A stretch of DNA of 63,701 nt, taken from positions 1 to 63,701 of the forward strand of contig NZ_NHYL01000007.1 in the NCBI RefSeq assembly GCF_003288905.1. The letters run 5' to 3'. The translations under genes and the position numbers were made by a program. The stretch's first letter is position 1. Each line of letters opens with the position of its first letter. Under the pieces are notes generated by a model that was not told the origin of the DNA, did not search any database, and worked only from the letters and a program-made list of their open reading frames with translations. The DNA is from Helicobacter sp. 11-8110. Lineage in GTDB: Bacteria > Campylobacterota > Campylobacteria > Campylobacterales > Helicobacteraceae. Shown here piece by piece: positions 35,471 to 46,248 of this stretch.

Positions 35471-36895
35471 ATGAAAATGACTAAAATATCTCTTGTAGCT
35501 TGCATTGCACTTGGAAGTCTTTCAACTGCAAGTTTTGCACAACCACTTGAAGAAGCCATTAAAGGCATTGATGTAAGCGGAATGTTGCGTTATCGCTACA
35601 CTGATGATCGCTACAAAGATCAAAATTTTGACAAAAATGGAACCACAAAAGGAAATGCCAATCACCAATGGCGTGCAGAAGCACTCTTTAAGACTCCTGT
35701 AATCAACAATGTTTCAATGAATCTAGGAATTGGCTACCACAATGCACAACAAAATGTCAATCATGGAAAAGGGGTTGCTGATAACAATGGTAATCTTGCA
35801 ACTCCTGGAACAGCTAACGCTTTCTTAGGCAATGGCTTAGGTTCTGGATCAGATAGCTGGTTTGGTGTAAGAGAGTTTAATATGGTAATTACTCCTGATT
35901 CAACTAACACCACTATTAAAGCGGGTAAAATGATTATGCAAACCCCAATTAGTGACACACTTGATGATAGAGCAACGGGTATTTTTGTAACAAATTCAGA
36001 TTTAAATCACTGGACATTTAGTCTTGGGGCATTTGATTCTTGGAGCATTGATGACTATCAAACAGGATATACACTAGATCCTGACAACGGCTCTATTGAT
36101 AAACCTCTTTATACCGCTGCAGCTTTGAGCAATTATGATACGAGCATTGGAAATTTCAGTTCTCAACTTTGGCTTTTTAATGCTACAGATATGATTGATT
36201 TTGCAGGTTTTGGTGAACTTGCTTGGCAAGATTCAATGTTCCATTTAAAAGGGCAATATGCTTTTAGCAAACTCAATAGCGATGCCAATTCTCCTTGGAC
36301 AGGCATATATGGAGGAAATAAAGTAAAAGAAGGGAACGATCTTTACACACTTGAAGCAGGTGTAAAATTCCACGAGCTTAATGTTCCACTTGCTGCAAAA
36401 ATAGGTTATTGGGGTAACACACAAGATGGTTATGCAGTTTCACTAGATAATGAAGGATCATTCCAAAAAGTAGGACAAATTTGGTTTGAAAATGTCGCAA
36501 CAGGTGTTAGCATTTCTATGTTACCTGCAGAAGGACAAAATATGCCACGAGGATTTGAATCCAATGAATTAAGTCTATTTTATGCCAACATCAACTATGA
36601 CATTTTAGAAAACTTAAATGTTGGAATAGACTTCGTAAGTGGAACTAACAAAATCTCAAGAGGTCAAGGTGCAGCACACTATAGTGGTGATATTGATTTT
36701 ACAGAAATCAATCCAAACATTACTTGGCAATACTCTAAATCTCTTAGAATCTTCGCTCACTACTCTATTTTAACAACAGATGCAACAAGACAAATTGCAT
36801 TAGGTAGCCAAAATACTGCAGCTTGGAATGATGCAGTTAATAGCGATTCTGAAGATAGAAATCGCCTAAGAGTGGAAGTTAAATACACTTTCTAA
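35471..36895 (+). CDS. Major outer-membrane porin, paralogue 1 (Campylo_MOMP)
   Basis: Start ATG at 35471 with AAAGGAAATGTG before it; a GTG one codon upstream is less likely. The signal peptide ends SFAQ, followed by PLEEAIKGIDVSGMLRYRYTDD, which is nearly the same as in the second porin at 60033-61466. The 16-18 strand barrel ends in the canonical aromatic residue (RLRVEVKYTF). Trimeric MOMP forms general, mostly cation-selective pores. Single gene with its own long AT-rich promoter region and a strong terminator. Confidence 0.95.
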   Translation: MKMTKISLVACIALGSLSTASFAQPLEEAIKGIDVSGMLRYRYTDDRYKDQNFDKNGTTKGNANHQWRAEALFKTPVINNVSMNLGIGYHNAQQNVNHGKGVADNNGNLATPGTANAFLGNGLGSGSDSWFGVREFNMVITPDSTNTTIKAGKMIMQTPISDTLDDRATGIFVTNSDLNHWTFSLGAFDSWSIDDYQTGYTLDPDNGSIDKPLYTAAALSNYDTSIGNFSSQLWLFNATDMIDFAGFGELAWQDSMFHLKGQYAFSKLNSDANSPWTGIYGGNKVKEGNDLYTLEAGVKFHELNVPLAAKIGYWGNTQDGYAVSLDNEGSFQKVGQIWFENVATGVSISMLPAEGQNMPRGFESNELSLFYANINYDILENLNVGIDFVSGTNKISRGQGAAHYSGDIDFTEINPNITWQYSKSLRIFAHYSILTTDATRQIALGSQNTAAWNDAVNSDSEDRNRLRVEVKYTF

Positions 36896-36899
36896 GTAT

Positions 36900-36920
36900 A
36901 AATGGGAATTTTTCCCATTT
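36900..36920 (+). terminator. Terminator of porin 1
   Basis: AAATGGG, an AATTTTT loop, CCCATTT, starting 5 nt after the stop codon. The arms are perfect. No TPP-riboswitch motif is visible between here and thiC. Confidence 0.75.
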
Positions 36921-37100
36921 AACCCCTTATTTTCTTTTTTTACTTTTTATAAAACTTCTTTGAAAGTTTGCTACAAATTCTATTTTTTTTAAAACTTTTT
37001 TCATTTCTCACAAAAAGAAAAGCTAAAATTTATTTTTATTTTGCTACCTTAATGTTGCATATTCTAAAAAATTATTATTATTCTATTTTAAGGAGAATCT

Positions 37101-38432
37101 ATGCGAACAAAATGGGTAGAAACCCGAAAAAATGACAAAATTAAAACTCAACTCCATTATGCAAAAAAAGGAATTATTACTCAAGAAATGGAATATGTGG
37201 CTAATATCGAGCACTTAGAAGCCGAAACTATTAGAAAAGAAATCGCCAAAGGGCGCTTGATATTACCCTCCAATGTCAATCATACCAATCTAGAACCTAT
37301 GGGTATTGGGATTTCTGTAAGGACAAAAATTAATTCCAATATCGGAAGCTCTGCCCTTGCAAGCTCCATAGAAGAGGAAGTTCAAAAAACAATCATCTCT
37401 ATCAAATATGGCGCTGATACCATTATGGATTTAAGCACAGGTGGAGATTTAGATTCTATTCGTGAAGCAGTAATCAAAAACTCTAGCGTCCCAATTGGAA
37501 CTGTGCCCATCTATCAAATTTTACACGATGTTAAAAATGATATTAATGCCTTAACTATTGATAAAATGCTAGAAGTTATGGAAAGACAAGCCAAGCAAGG
37601 CGTTAGCTATTTCACAATTCATTGCGGATTCTTACTAGAACATATGCCTCTTCTAGCCAAACGCAAAATGGGAATCGTTAGCCGTGGAGGTAGCCTAATG
37701 GCTTCTTGGATGATGCATTATCACAAGCAAAATCCTTTCTATGAAGCTTTTGATGATATTTTAGAGATTTGTCAAAAATATGATGTTTCTTTAAGCCTTG
37801 GAGATTCTTTGCGCCCAGGTTGCTTGGCTGATTCAAGTGATGCAGCTCAACTTGGTGAATTAAAAGTCTTAGGGGAATTAACCAAAAGAGCTTGGGAAAA
37901 AGATGTTCAAGTAATGGTTGAAGGTCCAGGTCATGTCCCAATGAATGAAATTGAACGCAATGTCGAACTTCAAAAAGAACTTTGCTTTGAAGCACCTTTT
38001 TATGTTCTAGGACCGCTAGTTACAGATATTGCTGCAGGATATGATCATATTGCTTCAGCCATTGGAGCAGCCATTGCTGCTTGGAAAGGTGTTGCTATGC
38101 TTTGTTATGTTACCCCAAAAGAGCATCTAGGTTTGCCTAATGCTAAAGATGTGCGTGAGGGAATCATTGCTTATAAAATTGCCGCACACGCTGCAGATAT
38201 TGCTAGAGGGCGCATTAATGCTAGAGTAAGAGATGATGCAATGAGCAATGCGCGCTATAATTTTGACTGGAACAAACAATTTGAACTCGCACTTGATCCA
38301 GAAAGAGCAAAAGAATATCACGATGAAAGTTTGCCACAAGAAGTTTTCAAAGAAGCAAAATTCTGTTCAATGTGTGGTCCAAAATTCTGCAGTTACAAAA
38401 TTTCACAAGAAATTATCGAACAAAATAGTTAA
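37101..38432 (+). CDS. thiC: Phosphomethylpyrimidine synthase ThiC
   Basis: Radical-SAM enzyme of 443 aa, the short form typical of Campylobacterota and Gram-positives. It has [52 protein letters not shown] and the C-terminal [13 protein letters not shown] with the C-x2-C-x4-C that binds the [4Fe-4S] cluster. It makes HMP-phosphate from aminoimidazole ribotide for thiamine. AAGGAGAATCT precedes the ATG. The mrp gene, 11 nt on, encodes a carrier that may load its cluster. Confidence 0.97.
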   Translation: MRTKWVETRKNDKIKTQLHYAKKGIITQEMEYVANIEHLEAETIRKEIAKGRLILPSNVNHTNLEPMGIGISVRTKINSNIGSSALASSIEEEVQKTIISIKYGADTIMDLSTGGDLDSIREAVIKNSSVPIGTVPIYQILHDVKNDINALTIDKMLEVMERQAKQGVSYFTIHCGFLLEHMPLLAKRKMGIVSRGGSLMASWMMHYHKQNPFYEAFDDILEICQKYDVSLSLGDSLRPGCLADSSDAAQLGELKVLGELTKRAWEKDVQVMVEGPGHVPMNEIERNVELQKELCFEAPFYVLGPLVTDIAAGYDHIASAIGAAIAAWKGVAMLCYVTPKEHLGLPNAKDVREGIIAYKIAAHAADIARGRINARVRDDAMSNARYNFDWNKQFELALDPERAKEYHDESLPQEVFKEAKFCSMCGPKFCSYKISQEIIEQNS

Positions 38433-38443
38433 AAAGGAAAAAG

Positions 38444-39559
38444 ATGAATCAAGAACAACTAGTTAGCTTATTAAAAGAAATTATTTACCCTAATTTCGAA
38501 AAAGACATTGTAACCTTTGGGTTTGTAAAAGAAATGTTAATTCACGAAAATGCGGTTTCACTTCGCGTTGAAATCCCATCAGCTTCCCCCGAAGTAGCCG
38601 AAACGCTTCGCACACAAATCACACAAAAACTCAATGCTCAAGGTATTAATAAAATCAACCTTGACATTAAACAGCCCAAACCGCAAGCCCAAAATCAAAA
38701 ACCGCAAGGCACAAAAAATCTCGCTCCACAAATTAAAAACTTTGTAATGGTAAGCAGCGGTAAAGGTGGGGTTGGAAAATCCACTACAAGTGTTAATCTT
38801 GCAATTGCTCTAGCTCAACAGGGCAAAAAGGTAGCCTTACTTGATGCTGATATTTATGGTCCAAATATACCGCGTATGCTAGGTTTGCAAAATGACAAAC
38901 CAGAAGTGGATCAAAAACTCAAAAAACTCATTCCACTACAGGCTTATGGAATCGAGATGATTTCAATGGGAGTGCTTTATGATGAAGGACAAAGTCTTAT
39001 TTGGCGTGGTCCAATGATTATTCGCGCCATTGAGCAAATGCTTAGCGATGTTTTATGGGACAATTTAGATGTAATGGTTATTGATATGCCACCAGGAACG
39101 GGAGATGCGCAACTAACTTTAGCTCAAAGTGTCCCTGTTACAGCTGGAGTTGCTGTCTCTACTCCACAAAAAGTAGCATTAGATGATGGTGCAAGAGCCT
39201 TAGATATGTTTGCAAAACTCAAAATTCCTGTTGCTGGGATTATTGAAAATATGAGTGGCTTTATTTGTCCTGATTGTGGCAAAGAATATGACATTTTTGG
39301 CAAAGGCACCACTGAAGAAGTCGCTAAAGCTTATGGAACAAAAACTCTAGCACAAATCCCAATTGAACCAAGCGTAAGAGAAGCAGGAGATAATGGAAAA
39401 CCAATTGTCTATTTCCATCCTGATTCAAAATCTGCTAAAGAATATTTAAAAGCCGCTAAAGAATTATGGGATTTTATGGAAGAAGTGAATACCAAGAAAC
39501 TTGCTGATAATAGTGCAATCCAACCCGTAGATACTGGCAAATCTGCTTGTTCTTCTTAA
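38444..39559 (+). CDS. mrp: Mrp/ApbC iron-sulfur carrier ATPase
   Basis: Protein of 371 aa with an N-terminal MIP18/DUF59 domain ([20 protein letters not shown]), the deviant Walker [12 protein letters not shown] at 104-114, [24 protein letters not shown], and FICPDCG near 270-276 for the bridging [4Fe-4S] cluster. It holds and transfers Fe-S clusters to target proteins. A C-terminal tail ends KSACSS. It probably shares a transcript with thiC. Confidence 0.95.
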   Translation: MNQEQLVSLLKEIIYPNFEKDIVTFGFVKEMLIHENAVSLRVEIPSASPEVAETLRTQITQKLNAQGINKINLDIKQPKPQAQNQKPQGTKNLAPQIKNFVMVSSGKGGVGKSTTSVNLAIALAQQGKKVALLDADIYGPNIPRMLGLQNDKPEVDQKLKKLIPLQAYGIEMISMGVLYDEGQSLIWRGPMIIRAIEQMLSDVLWDNLDVMVIDMPPGTGDAQLTLAQSVPVTAGVAVSTPQKVALDDGARALDMFAKLKIPVAGIIENMSGFICPDCGKEYDIFGKGTTEEVAKAYGTKTLAQIPIEPSVREAGDNGKPIVYFHPDSKSAKEYLKAAKELWDFMEEVNTKKLADNSAIQPVDTGKSACSS

Positions 39560-39563
39560 GTTT

Positions 39564-39593
39564 TTAAGCAAATTCCTTTAAGGATTTGCTTAA
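39564..39593. terminator. Bidirectional terminator between mrp and thiL
   Basis: TTAAGCAAATTCCT pairs with AGGATTTGCTTAA with one bulged T. It lies 4 nt after the mrp stop and before the convergent thiL gene. Confidence 0.7.
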
Positions 39594-39610
39594 GATTCTA
39601 TCTTGCCAAA

Positions 39611-40471
39611 TTATGAATGCCAATTTTTCTTTATTTTTTTATATTTTCCCCTCTTAGCTCTAGCAAAAACAACCAAATTATGACGGAATTTCCTTGCTAA
39701 ATTTTGCGCTTTTTTTAGCTTTTTAGCACCTAGGGCATAAAGCATTTGATATTCCTCTGGAGAATAAAACCACTCCCCCTTAGGCTGAAAAAATTTAAAA
39801 TCTATACTATTAAGCTTTGCAAGTCTAGCTAATTCTGCAAAGATTCCATCAGAAATATCCATTCCCGCTTTAGCAATCTCATTAAAAGCTAAAATCATTT
39901 TGGGATATAAAATAGGAAAATCAAAACGAGAATTTTTAAGAATCTGATCAAAGCGTAAAGCATTTTTAAGATGCTTAAGATTCTTGCCAAAAGCTTGTTT
40001 GTTAGACAAATTTAATGGACTTCTTGGACTAAGATAAGCTAAAAAATCACCCTTTTGAATTGGTTTTCTAAAAAGTGTTTTTTTACCTTTTTCTCCAAGA
40101 ATCGTAAAAGAAAAATGTAGCTTTTCCCCTACAATAGTATCACCACCCACGATTTTAACACCAAAACCTTGCGCTATAGCGCTAAAAATTCTTGCTAATT
40201 CCTTTGCTTCTTTAAAATCCTTTGGAATACAAAGTGTTAATAAAGCAAACTTTGGAATCGCATTCATCGCATAAATATCCGAGAGATTAACTAAAAAAGC
40301 CTTTTTGAAAATCCTATCTAAGCTCCCCCACTCTCGCTTAAAATGAATCCCTTCAAAAAAAGCATCATTTGCTACAACAAAATCACCAAGCACAACCCCA
40401 TCATCACCTATGCCAAAACTTGTTTTGCTTTGCGTTAATTCCTCAATAAAAACCTTTTCTCTATCTCTCAT
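39611..40471 (-). CDS. thiL: Thiamine-monophosphate kinase
   Basis: Protein of 286 aa of the PurM/HypE/ThiL fold. Visible: FGIGDDGVVLG near 21-31 (metal-binding Asp residues), KIVGGDTIVG, MDISDGIFAEL. It phosphorylates thiamine phosphate to the pyrophosphate. It is somewhat shorter than E. coli ThiL (325), as usual in Helicobacter. The C-terminus is Lys-rich (AKRGKYKKIKKNW). First core gene downstream of nadC on the minus strand. Confidence 0.92.
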   Translation of the reverse strand: MRDREKVFIEELTQSKTSFGIGDDGVVLGDFVVANDAFFEGIHFKREWGSLDRIFKKAFLVNLSDIYAMNAIPKFALLTLCIPKDFKEAKELARIFSAIAQGFGVKIVGGDTIVGEKLHFSFTILGEKGKKTLFRKPIQKGDFLAYLSPRSPLNLSNKQAFGKNLKHLKNALRFDQILKNSRFDFPILYPKMILAFNEIAKAGMDISDGIFAELARLAKLNSIDFKFFQPKGEWFYSPEEYQMLYALGAKKLKKAQNLARKFRHNLVVFARAKRGKYKKIKKNWHS

Positions 40472-40485
40472 TGTTTTGCTATTTT

Positions 40486-41313
40486 TTAGTCAATTCTCAT
40501 ACTCATATCAATCCAAGTTGCTTGATGGATTATCGCTCCACTTGAAATTGCATCTATCCCACTTTTAGCATATTCTTTTAAATTAGCCAAAGTAATATTG
40601 CCACTAGCTTCTAACAATACATTTGGCGCAATTAAATCTCGCATTTTAACAACTTCTTTAATTGCTGCAGCCTCCATATTATCGCACATTAAAATATCAA
40701 TTCTTGATTCTAAAGCTTCTTTGGCTTGTAAAATATTTTCACATTCTACTTCTATTTTGGTGGTAAAGGGGATTTTCTCTCGTATTTCTTGAATAAACTT
40801 ACTTAATGATAAAATCCTTGATAAATGTGTGTCTTTTAACATCAAACAATCATCTAAGCCAAAACGATGATTAATAGCTCCACCATTTCTCGTGGAATAT
40901 TTTTCAAAATCTCTAAGCAAAGGTCGTGTTTTTCGCGTATCTAGTAATACACACTGCGTCCCTTCTAGAGCCTTAACATACTTATTTGTAAGAGTAGCAA
41001 TTCCACTGGAATGCTGTAAAAGATTCAAAATAGTTCGCTCTGCTCCCAAAATCGCACTCATCTTGCCCTTGAAAGTTGCAATTTTAGTTCCCTTGCAAAA
41101 CGCCTCTCCATCTTTTAGAGAAAACTCTACTTCAATGCCTAATAATTCACACAGGCGATCCACATAGATTCTGCCTGATAAAATACCATCTTCTTTGACT
41201 ATAATATAGCTTTCTACTGCAATATTGTTTTCAATTCTTGAGTATAAATCTCCCTTGCCCATATCCTCTTTTAAAGTTGCTCTCAAAAAATCATCTAATA
41301 AAATCTTATGCAT
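40486..41313 (-). CDS. nadC: Quinolinate phosphoribosyltransferase
   Basis: Protein of 275 aa. Family text: LLDDFLRATLKEDMGKGDLYS, LNLLQHSSGIAT, LLDTRKTRPLLRDFEKYS, GGAINHRFGLDDCLMLKDTH, and LEASGNITLANLKEYAKSGID. It makes nicotinate mononucleotide from quinolinate and PRPP. It sits 9 nt after nadA on the same strand, so the two steps of NAD synthesis are co-expressed; nadB is not in the window. Confidence 0.96.
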   Translation of the reverse strand: MHKILLDDFLRATLKEDMGKGDLYSRIENNIAVESYIIVKEDGILSGRIYVDRLCELLGIEVEFSLKDGEAFCKGTKIATFKGKMSAILGAERTILNLLQHSSGIATLTNKYVKALEGTQCVLLDTRKTRPLLRDFEKYSTRNGGAINHRFGLDDCLMLKDTHLSRILSLSKFIQEIREKIPFTTKIEVECENILQAKEALESRIDILMCDNMEAAAIKEVVKMRDLIAPNVLLEASGNITLANLKEYAKSGIDAISSGAIIHQATWIDMSMRID

Positions 41314-41322
41314 TATCTATCC

Positions 41323-42324
41323 TTATGAAAGTTCTAACATTTTCTCTAAAGCCCGCTTGGCTTTTATTGCCACTTCCTCTTTGAGTAATATTTCATTATA
41401 TTCTTCCCCCCTATCCAAAGCTTCCAAGACATTCAAAACATCTTGCAAAGTTGTTTCATTCATTGTAGGACATTCAGGCTTAGTAGAAGAAAGCACAAAG
41501 GTATTTTGAATTCCATTATAAGGCTTTCTTAGGCGATTTACAAGATTAAATTCTGTCCCTACTACAACCTTTTGAGCTGGATCTAATTTTTGCACATATT
41601 GAATAATTTGACTAGTAGAACCAACAAAATCTGCCTTTTGCACAACACTAGGGGCGCATTCAGGATGCACTGCCACCAAAATATCAGAATATTTTTGCCG
41701 ATAAAAATCCACATCTTCTGCTCTAAAAAGCTGATGCACTGAACAAAACCCATCATAGCAAATAATATCCGCATCTAAAATTTTTTCCTTTGAATCTAGC
41801 CCCAAAACCGCACTTTTTAAGTCATTTTGAGAAGCTAGATTCTGCCCTAAGCACTTATCGGGCAAAAAGAATATTTTTTTATTATGTTTGAGAGCATAAT
41901 CCATAATTTTAGCTGCATTAGCACTTGTGCAAACCACTCCTTCAAGCTCTGATACTTTTGCTTTAACTTCTGCGTTAGAATTAATATAAGTTATGGGAAA
42001 AATAGAATTAATTCCATATTCTCTTAATTTTTCAATAGATTTATCAAAATAAGTATCATCAATCATTCTAGCCATAGAACAACAAGCAATCTTAGGCATA
42101 AAAACACGCTTTTGTGGTGCCAAAATTTTCACACTCTGACCCATAAAGCCAACCCCACAAAACACTATATTTTTATTGCTGCTTTGAGAAGATTTTCTAG
42201 CTAATTCCAAGCTATCTCCAATTAAATCTGCAATTTCCACAATCTCATCACGCTGATAGAAATGTGCCACTAACAATACATCAAGCTTCTTTTGCAATTC
42301 TTTGATTCTTGCTTTCATTTTCAC
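41323..42324 (-). CDS. nadA: Quinolinate synthase
   Basis: Protein of 333 aa. It shows [68 protein letters not shown], and [12 protein letters not shown]. Three conserved Cys ligate a [4Fe-4S] cluster. It condenses iminoaspartate with dihydroxyacetone phosphate. It overlaps psd by 4 nt at 42321, which places a lipid gene in the same transcript. Confidence 0.96.
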   Translation of the reverse strand: MKMKARIKELQKKLDVLLVAHFYQRDEIVEIADLIGDSLELARKSSQSSNKNIVFCGVGFMGQSVKILAPQKRVFMPKIACCSMARMIDDTYFDKSIEKLREYGINSIFPITYINSNAEVKAKVSELEGVVCTSANAAKIMDYALKHNKKIFFLPDKCLGQNLASQNDLKSAVLGLDSKEKILDADIICYDGFCSVHQLFRAEDVDFYRQKYSDILVAVHPECAPSVVQKADFVGSTSQIIQYVQKLDPAQKVVVGTEFNLVNRLRKPYNGIQNTFVLSSTKPECPTMNETTLQDVLNVLEALDRGEEYNEILLKEEVAIKAKRALEKMLELS

Positions 42325-43121
42325 TCCTTGTATTTGGCAATCTGTTGTCCAAAAAGCACTTTTTCTCTAGGCTTTAGATCATATTCCCAATTTTTTGAAA
42401 GAATTACAATCGTTGAACCCATATGAAAACAGCCTATTTCCTCACCTTTTTTAATTTTTATGGGATTTTTGTATTCATAGATTTTATTCATTTTAAGATT
42501 AACAATTTCTGATTCTATATTAATTTGAATTTTCCCCACATTCAAAGCACCAATTGCCACATAATAAAAAGTATTACCAAAATCATCTTGACATTCCAAA
42601 ACCACTCTTTTATTTTTATTAAAAAGATTATCATTTTTAAGTAGCGATTTTTCATTGACCGACAAAAGTATTCCTTGTATAACTTCAATTCTTTTTACTT
42701 CCAAATTAACTGGTGCATGGAATCGATGATAGTCTCTTGGTGAGAGATAAAAATTAACAAAAGAATAATGTTCATCTAAATCTTGATGGATAAAATCTCT
42801 TAACCCATAGCTTTTTCCTTTGATTTGCATTGCCATATTACCTTTACAAACCCCGCTTTCCATTATCATTCCATCACAAGGAGATATCAATGTATTTTCC
42901 ATCCTATCAAAACTTCGCATCTTAACTAATGAGCGAGTAAAAAGTGCATCAAGTGTGGGATAACTCTGCAAAGTGTCAAACTCTTCTAAATCAATTTTAA
43001 ATAGTTTAACATATGTCTTATTGATTAAAAATTGTAACTTAGAGCAAAAGGCAAAGCAAGACAATTTTTCAAAAATTTGTGAAATCAAATTTGTATAATG
43101 CAAGATTACTCCTTTATCCAA
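42321..43121 (-). CDS. psd: Phosphatidylserine decarboxylase
   Basis: Protein of 266 aa. Key parts: [31 protein letters not shown] with the active-site His region, and HMGSTIVIL at the C-terminal end. The Gly-Ser in MGST replaces the usual LGST and is where the proenzyme cuts itself to make the pyruvoyl group. It makes phosphatidylethanolamine at the inner membrane. It overlaps bpt by 16 nt. Confidence 0.95.
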   Translation of the reverse strand: MDKGVILHYTNLISQIFEKLSCFAFCSKLQFLINKTYVKLFKIDLEEFDTLQSYPTLDALFTRSLVKMRSFDRMENTLISPCDGMIMESGVCKGNMAMQIKGKSYGLRDFIHQDLDEHYSFVNFYLSPRDYHRFHAPVNLEVKRIEVIQGILLSVNEKSLLKNDNLFNKNKRVVLECQDDFGNTFYYVAIGALNVGKIQINIESEIVNLKMNKIYEYKNPIKIKKGEEIGCFHMGSTIVILSKNWEYDLKPREKVLFGQQIAKYKE

Positions 43122-43819
43122 ATAGAATATTCATTTAAATTAGGGCGGTTTTGAAGCACTTCAAAAGGTTTAAATTTTTCTTTATATCCCATAGAATAAT
43201 GGTCTTTTATCCAATACCCAGGATAAAGATATTTGATATTATACTCTTTTGCAAAGGCAATTTGTTTAAGAATAGAATAACTTCCAATAGAAAATTTTTT
43301 AAAATCGTGATCGTAATAACAATACACCGCCGAAATTGCATTATCTAAAACATCAACTAGCGCCACTCCAACTAGCTTTTCTTCATAATAATAGTCAAAT
43401 TCATAACCAAAATCTTGATAACCCTGAACAAAGGTTTCATAATAAATTTCTAAAGTGCTTTTTTGATACTCCCAACCTTTTTTATCGTGCATTACTCTAT
43501 GATATTTTTCATAAAGCTCCAAATGCTCAAAACTCACTCTTGGTCTTGTAATTTTAAGCTTTAATGGATTTTTTAGGATTCTTTGATGAGACTTTGAAAA
43601 AATGAAATTTTCACAATCTTGGCGAATTGAAATACATTCCTCACAACCTTGACAAATAGGCACAAAAAAATAACACCCAAAACGCCTCCAACCCCGCTGT
43701 AACAACAAATCATAAAATTCTTTACTGCACTGCTTAATATAAAAATAACGAAATTTAGATTCTATTCCCTCTAAATAACTACAAGGTTTTGAGCTTTGAA
43801 TAATTTCAAAAATTTCCAT
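43106..43819 (-). CDS. bpt: Aspartate/glutamate leucyltransferase (Bpt)
   Basis: Protein of 237 aa. Family text: CSYLEGIESKFRYFYIK, the GWRRFGCYFFVPICQGCEEC Cys cluster, FSKSHQRILK, and YLYPGYWIKDHYSMGYKEKF. It transfers Leu from tRNA to N-terminal Asp or Glu, marking proteins for ClpS/ClpAP. The family also includes arginyltransferases; the bacterial Bpt assignment rests on length and order of motifs. Its ATG shares a base with the stop of the lytic transglycosylase. Confidence 0.92.
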   Translation of the reverse strand: MEIFEIIQSSKPCSYLEGIESKFRYFYIKQCSKEFYDLLLQRGWRRFGCYFFVPICQGCEECISIRQDCENFIFSKSHQRILKNPLKLKITRPRVSFEHLELYEKYHRVMHDKKGWEYQKSTLEIYYETFVQGYQDFGYEFDYYYEEKLVGVALVDVLDNAISAVYCYYDHDFKKFSIGSYSILKQIAFAKEYNIKYLYPGYWIKDHYSMGYKEKFKPFEVLQNRPNLNEYSIWIKE

Positions 43820-45114
43820 TATCTCACACTAAGCAAAATAGAAGAATCATTTACATTTTTAGCGGTAGCTTGAAACTCTTTTTTGGCATTGGTTACTTTT
43901 AATAAATAATTGCGTGCTTCTTCATATTTCAATGAGGTTCTAAGTTTGCGATACACTTCTGCCGAAGTCATAGAGTTAATCACTTCAACTGCTTTTTTTC
44001 TATCTTTATGAAAAACTGAAAGCACATTTCCACTCCCCGTGTTATAAGCAGCAATCACACAATATTCGTGAGAAAGGCTATTTTTAATCCCTGTTAAATA
44101 ACGCGAAAAAAGAATATCCAAATAAGTCGAACCATATTGAATATTAATCTTTGGGGTAAATAGCATCTCTTTAGTTGGAATACCATCTTTGTTATTTAGC
44201 GCTCTATAAACATCTCGCCCAGCACTTGCAGGAACGACTTGCATAAGTCCATAAGCAGGAATATGACTAACCGCATAAGGATTAAAGCTGCTTTCTGTTT
44301 TAATAATAGCAAAAATCAAAGCTTGTTCTATGCCATACTCTTTAGCATATAGCGCCACATATTCACCATATTTATGCTCACTTTGAATCTCTCTATCTGC
44401 CACCATATCAAACTGCACATAATAGACAACCTTTTTCTGTCCTTCTTCTTTTATTTCCCTTGTTTTTAAGCTATTATCAATCAAATAAGTTGCATAGCGA
44501 TTTGCCCTCCACGGATACAAAATCACTTTTCCCTCATTATCTTTGACCAAATTTGCCAAATAAGGAGTCCCTGAATAAACCACCTCTTTATCCGAATACA
44601 AATCCACCTTTTCTGGATCATCTGGGGTAAGCAAGGTCGTTACAATCGCTTTGTGTAAGGCTTCTTTGGGATTTTTAGTATCCAAAGTTGAAACCAAAAT
44701 CACACCTTTAGCAAAATCAACTTCCGCGCGAGATAGGTAAGAATCAGTATATTTTACATACACTTCTTGGGAGGCAGTTTGCGCATCATCTTTACCCCAA
44801 TTCTGGATAACTTTTTGTGTTAATTGTGCAACAATTTTTTTAAAATTAGCTTGAAGATTTTTAATGAGACTTTCTAATTGCTCAGAATCCAAAACTTCTT
44901 CTAAGAGTGCATTAATGGCCGTATCTAAAGTCGGTTCAGCATTAGATTTTGCTACTTCTAAAGTCGTATCCACTGCTTGATTAATAACTTTTTTTACAAC
45001 TTGTTCTGTAGAAAAGTTTTGTGAGTTATAGATTATATCCCTATAACCTAGCAAACAACCGCCCAAAAAAAGGGCTAGAAAGGCTAATGGGATTAGAACT
45101 TTAAAAGATTTCAA
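43819..45114 (-). CDS. MltC-like membrane-bound lytic transglycosylase
   Basis: Protein of 431 aa with a lipobox near LFLGGC (Cys about 20), a DUF3393-type domain, then an SLT domain: IFAIIKTESSFNPYAVSHIPAYGLMQV, with Glu in KTESS as catalytic acid, and VIAAYNTGSGNVLSVF. It cuts glycan strands of peptidoglycan from the outer-membrane side. E. coli MltC has the same two-domain order. It overlaps the DJ-1 gene by 4 nt. Confidence 0.9.
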   Translation of the reverse strand: MKSFKVLIPLAFLALFLGGCLLGYRDIIYNSQNFSTEQVVKKVINQAVDTTLEVAKSNAEPTLDTAINALLEEVLDSEQLESLIKNLQANFKKIVAQLTQKVIQNWGKDDAQTASQEVYVKYTDSYLSRAEVDFAKGVILVSTLDTKNPKEALHKAIVTTLLTPDDPEKVDLYSDKEVVYSGTPYLANLVKDNEGKVILYPWRANRYATYLIDNSLKTREIKEEGQKKVVYYVQFDMVADREIQSEHKYGEYVALYAKEYGIEQALIFAIIKTESSFNPYAVSHIPAYGLMQVVPASAGRDVYRALNNKDGIPTKEMLFTPKINIQYGSTYLDILFSRYLTGIKNSLSHEYCVIAAYNTGSGNVLSVFHKDRKKAVEVINSMTSAEVYRKLRTSLKYEEARNYLLKVTNAKKEFQATAKNVNDSSILLSVR

Positions 45115-45662
45115 GAAGCTAACATTCCTTCTTTAATTTCTTGAGCTTTTTGTTTTGAAGCTAAAATTTCAGCCAAATAAAATGCAAATTCTAAAGCAGT
45201 TGCAGGTCCTTTTGAGGTGATAATATGACCACTTTGAATCACGTTTTTATCTTTTTTATAATTTATATTTTCTATATTTTTTTCAATACCTGGATAACAA
45301 GTGAAATCACAATTTTCTAATACACCCATTTTAAAAAGTGCCAATGGGGCAGCGCAAATAGCAGCAATAATTTTACAATCAGAGTGCAATTTCAAAACAA
45401 TTTCTTTTAATTCACTAGAAGCGATAAGATTCTGTGTTCCTTCCCAACCTCCAGGAAAAACAACCGCATCTAAACTAGACCTATTGATTTCTCTAAGCGA
45501 AGCATCTGCAATAACTTTTATACCACCTTGAGAAATCACCTCTAAAGAATCATTTAAACTAGCAACCACGACTTCGCAACCCACTCTTCTTAAAACATCA
45601 ATAATCGTAATTGCCTCTAATTCTTCAAAACCCTTGCCAAGTGGAATCAAAACCTTTGCCAT
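45111..45662 (-). CDS. DJ-1/PfpI-family protein
   Basis: Protein of 183 aa. Conserved parts are KGFEELEAITIIDVLRR, AVVFPGGWEGTQNL and IAAICAAPLALFKMG with the nucleophile Cys (about 103) in the elbow. The family includes protein and nucleotide deglycases, chaperones and the YajL/ThiJ group; which activity applies cannot be read. It lies 8 nt from efp on the same strand. Confidence 0.9.
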   Translation of the reverse strand: MAKVLIPLGKGFEELEAITIIDVLRRVGCEVVVASLNDSLEVISQGGIKVIADASLREINRSSLDAVVFPGGWEGTQNLIASSELKEIVLKLHSDCKIIAAICAAPLALFKMGVLENCDFTCYPGIEKNIENINYKKDKNVIQSGHIITSKGPATALEFAFYLAEILASKQKAQEIKEGMLAS

Positions 45663-45670
45663 TAGATACC

Positions 45671-46234
45671 TTATTTAACTTTATCTAGGTATTCGCCTGT
45701 TTCAGTATTAACACGAATCAAATCACCCTCTAAAACATGGTAAGGCACTTGCACGACCGCACCTGTTTCTAAAGTAGCAGGTTTTTTACTTGCACTTGTC
45801 GTATCGCCTTTAAAATTTGGTGGAGTTTCTACTACTTTTAACTCAACCGTTTGTGGCACATCAACCGATATTGCTTTACCATTATGAAATAAAATACTTA
45901 CTACCATTGATTCTGTCATCCACTTTGCAACATCGCCAACTTGATCTTCACTCAAGCCAATTTGCTCATAAGTTTCATTATCCATAAATTGAAAGAAGTC
46001 TCCATCGTGATAAAGAAACTGCATTGATTTTTCTTGCAAATTTGGCTCTTCGCATTTATCACCGGCATGAAAAGTTTTTTCTAGCACTCGACCATCTAAA
46101 AAAGATTTCATTTTTACTCGCACAAATGCAGCACCTTTACCAGGCTTTACATGTTGATATTCTGTGATTCTATAGGGGACACCCTCTAACTCAATCTTTA
46201 AACCTTTTTTTAAATCTCCCATTGAATAAGCCAT
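45671..46234 (-). CDS. efp: Translation elongation factor P
   Basis: Protein of 187 aa, the usual length. The acceptor loop reads [16 protein letters not shown], with Lys in PGKG as the residue that EpmA would modify; no epm gene is in the window. The other domains show [16 protein letters not shown] and [16 protein letters not shown]. It relieves ribosome stalling at polyproline. Confidence 0.98.
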   Translation of the reverse strand: MAYSMGDLKKGLKIELEGVPYRITEYQHVKPGKGAAFVRVKMKSFLDGRVLEKTFHAGDKCEEPNLQEKSMQFLYHDGDFFQFMDNETYEQIGLSEDQVGDVAKWMTESMVVSILFHNGKAISVDVPQTVELKVVETPPNFKGDTTSASKKPATLETGAVVQVPYHVLEGDLIRVNTETGEYLDKVK

Positions 46235-46248
46235 TTTTTTCCTTTTTA

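Noticed and set aside
36896-37100. TPP riboswitch before thiC
   Set aside because: The conserved CTGAGA and CCTGATCTGG-like blocks are absent; the gap is a terminator plus AT-rich DNA.
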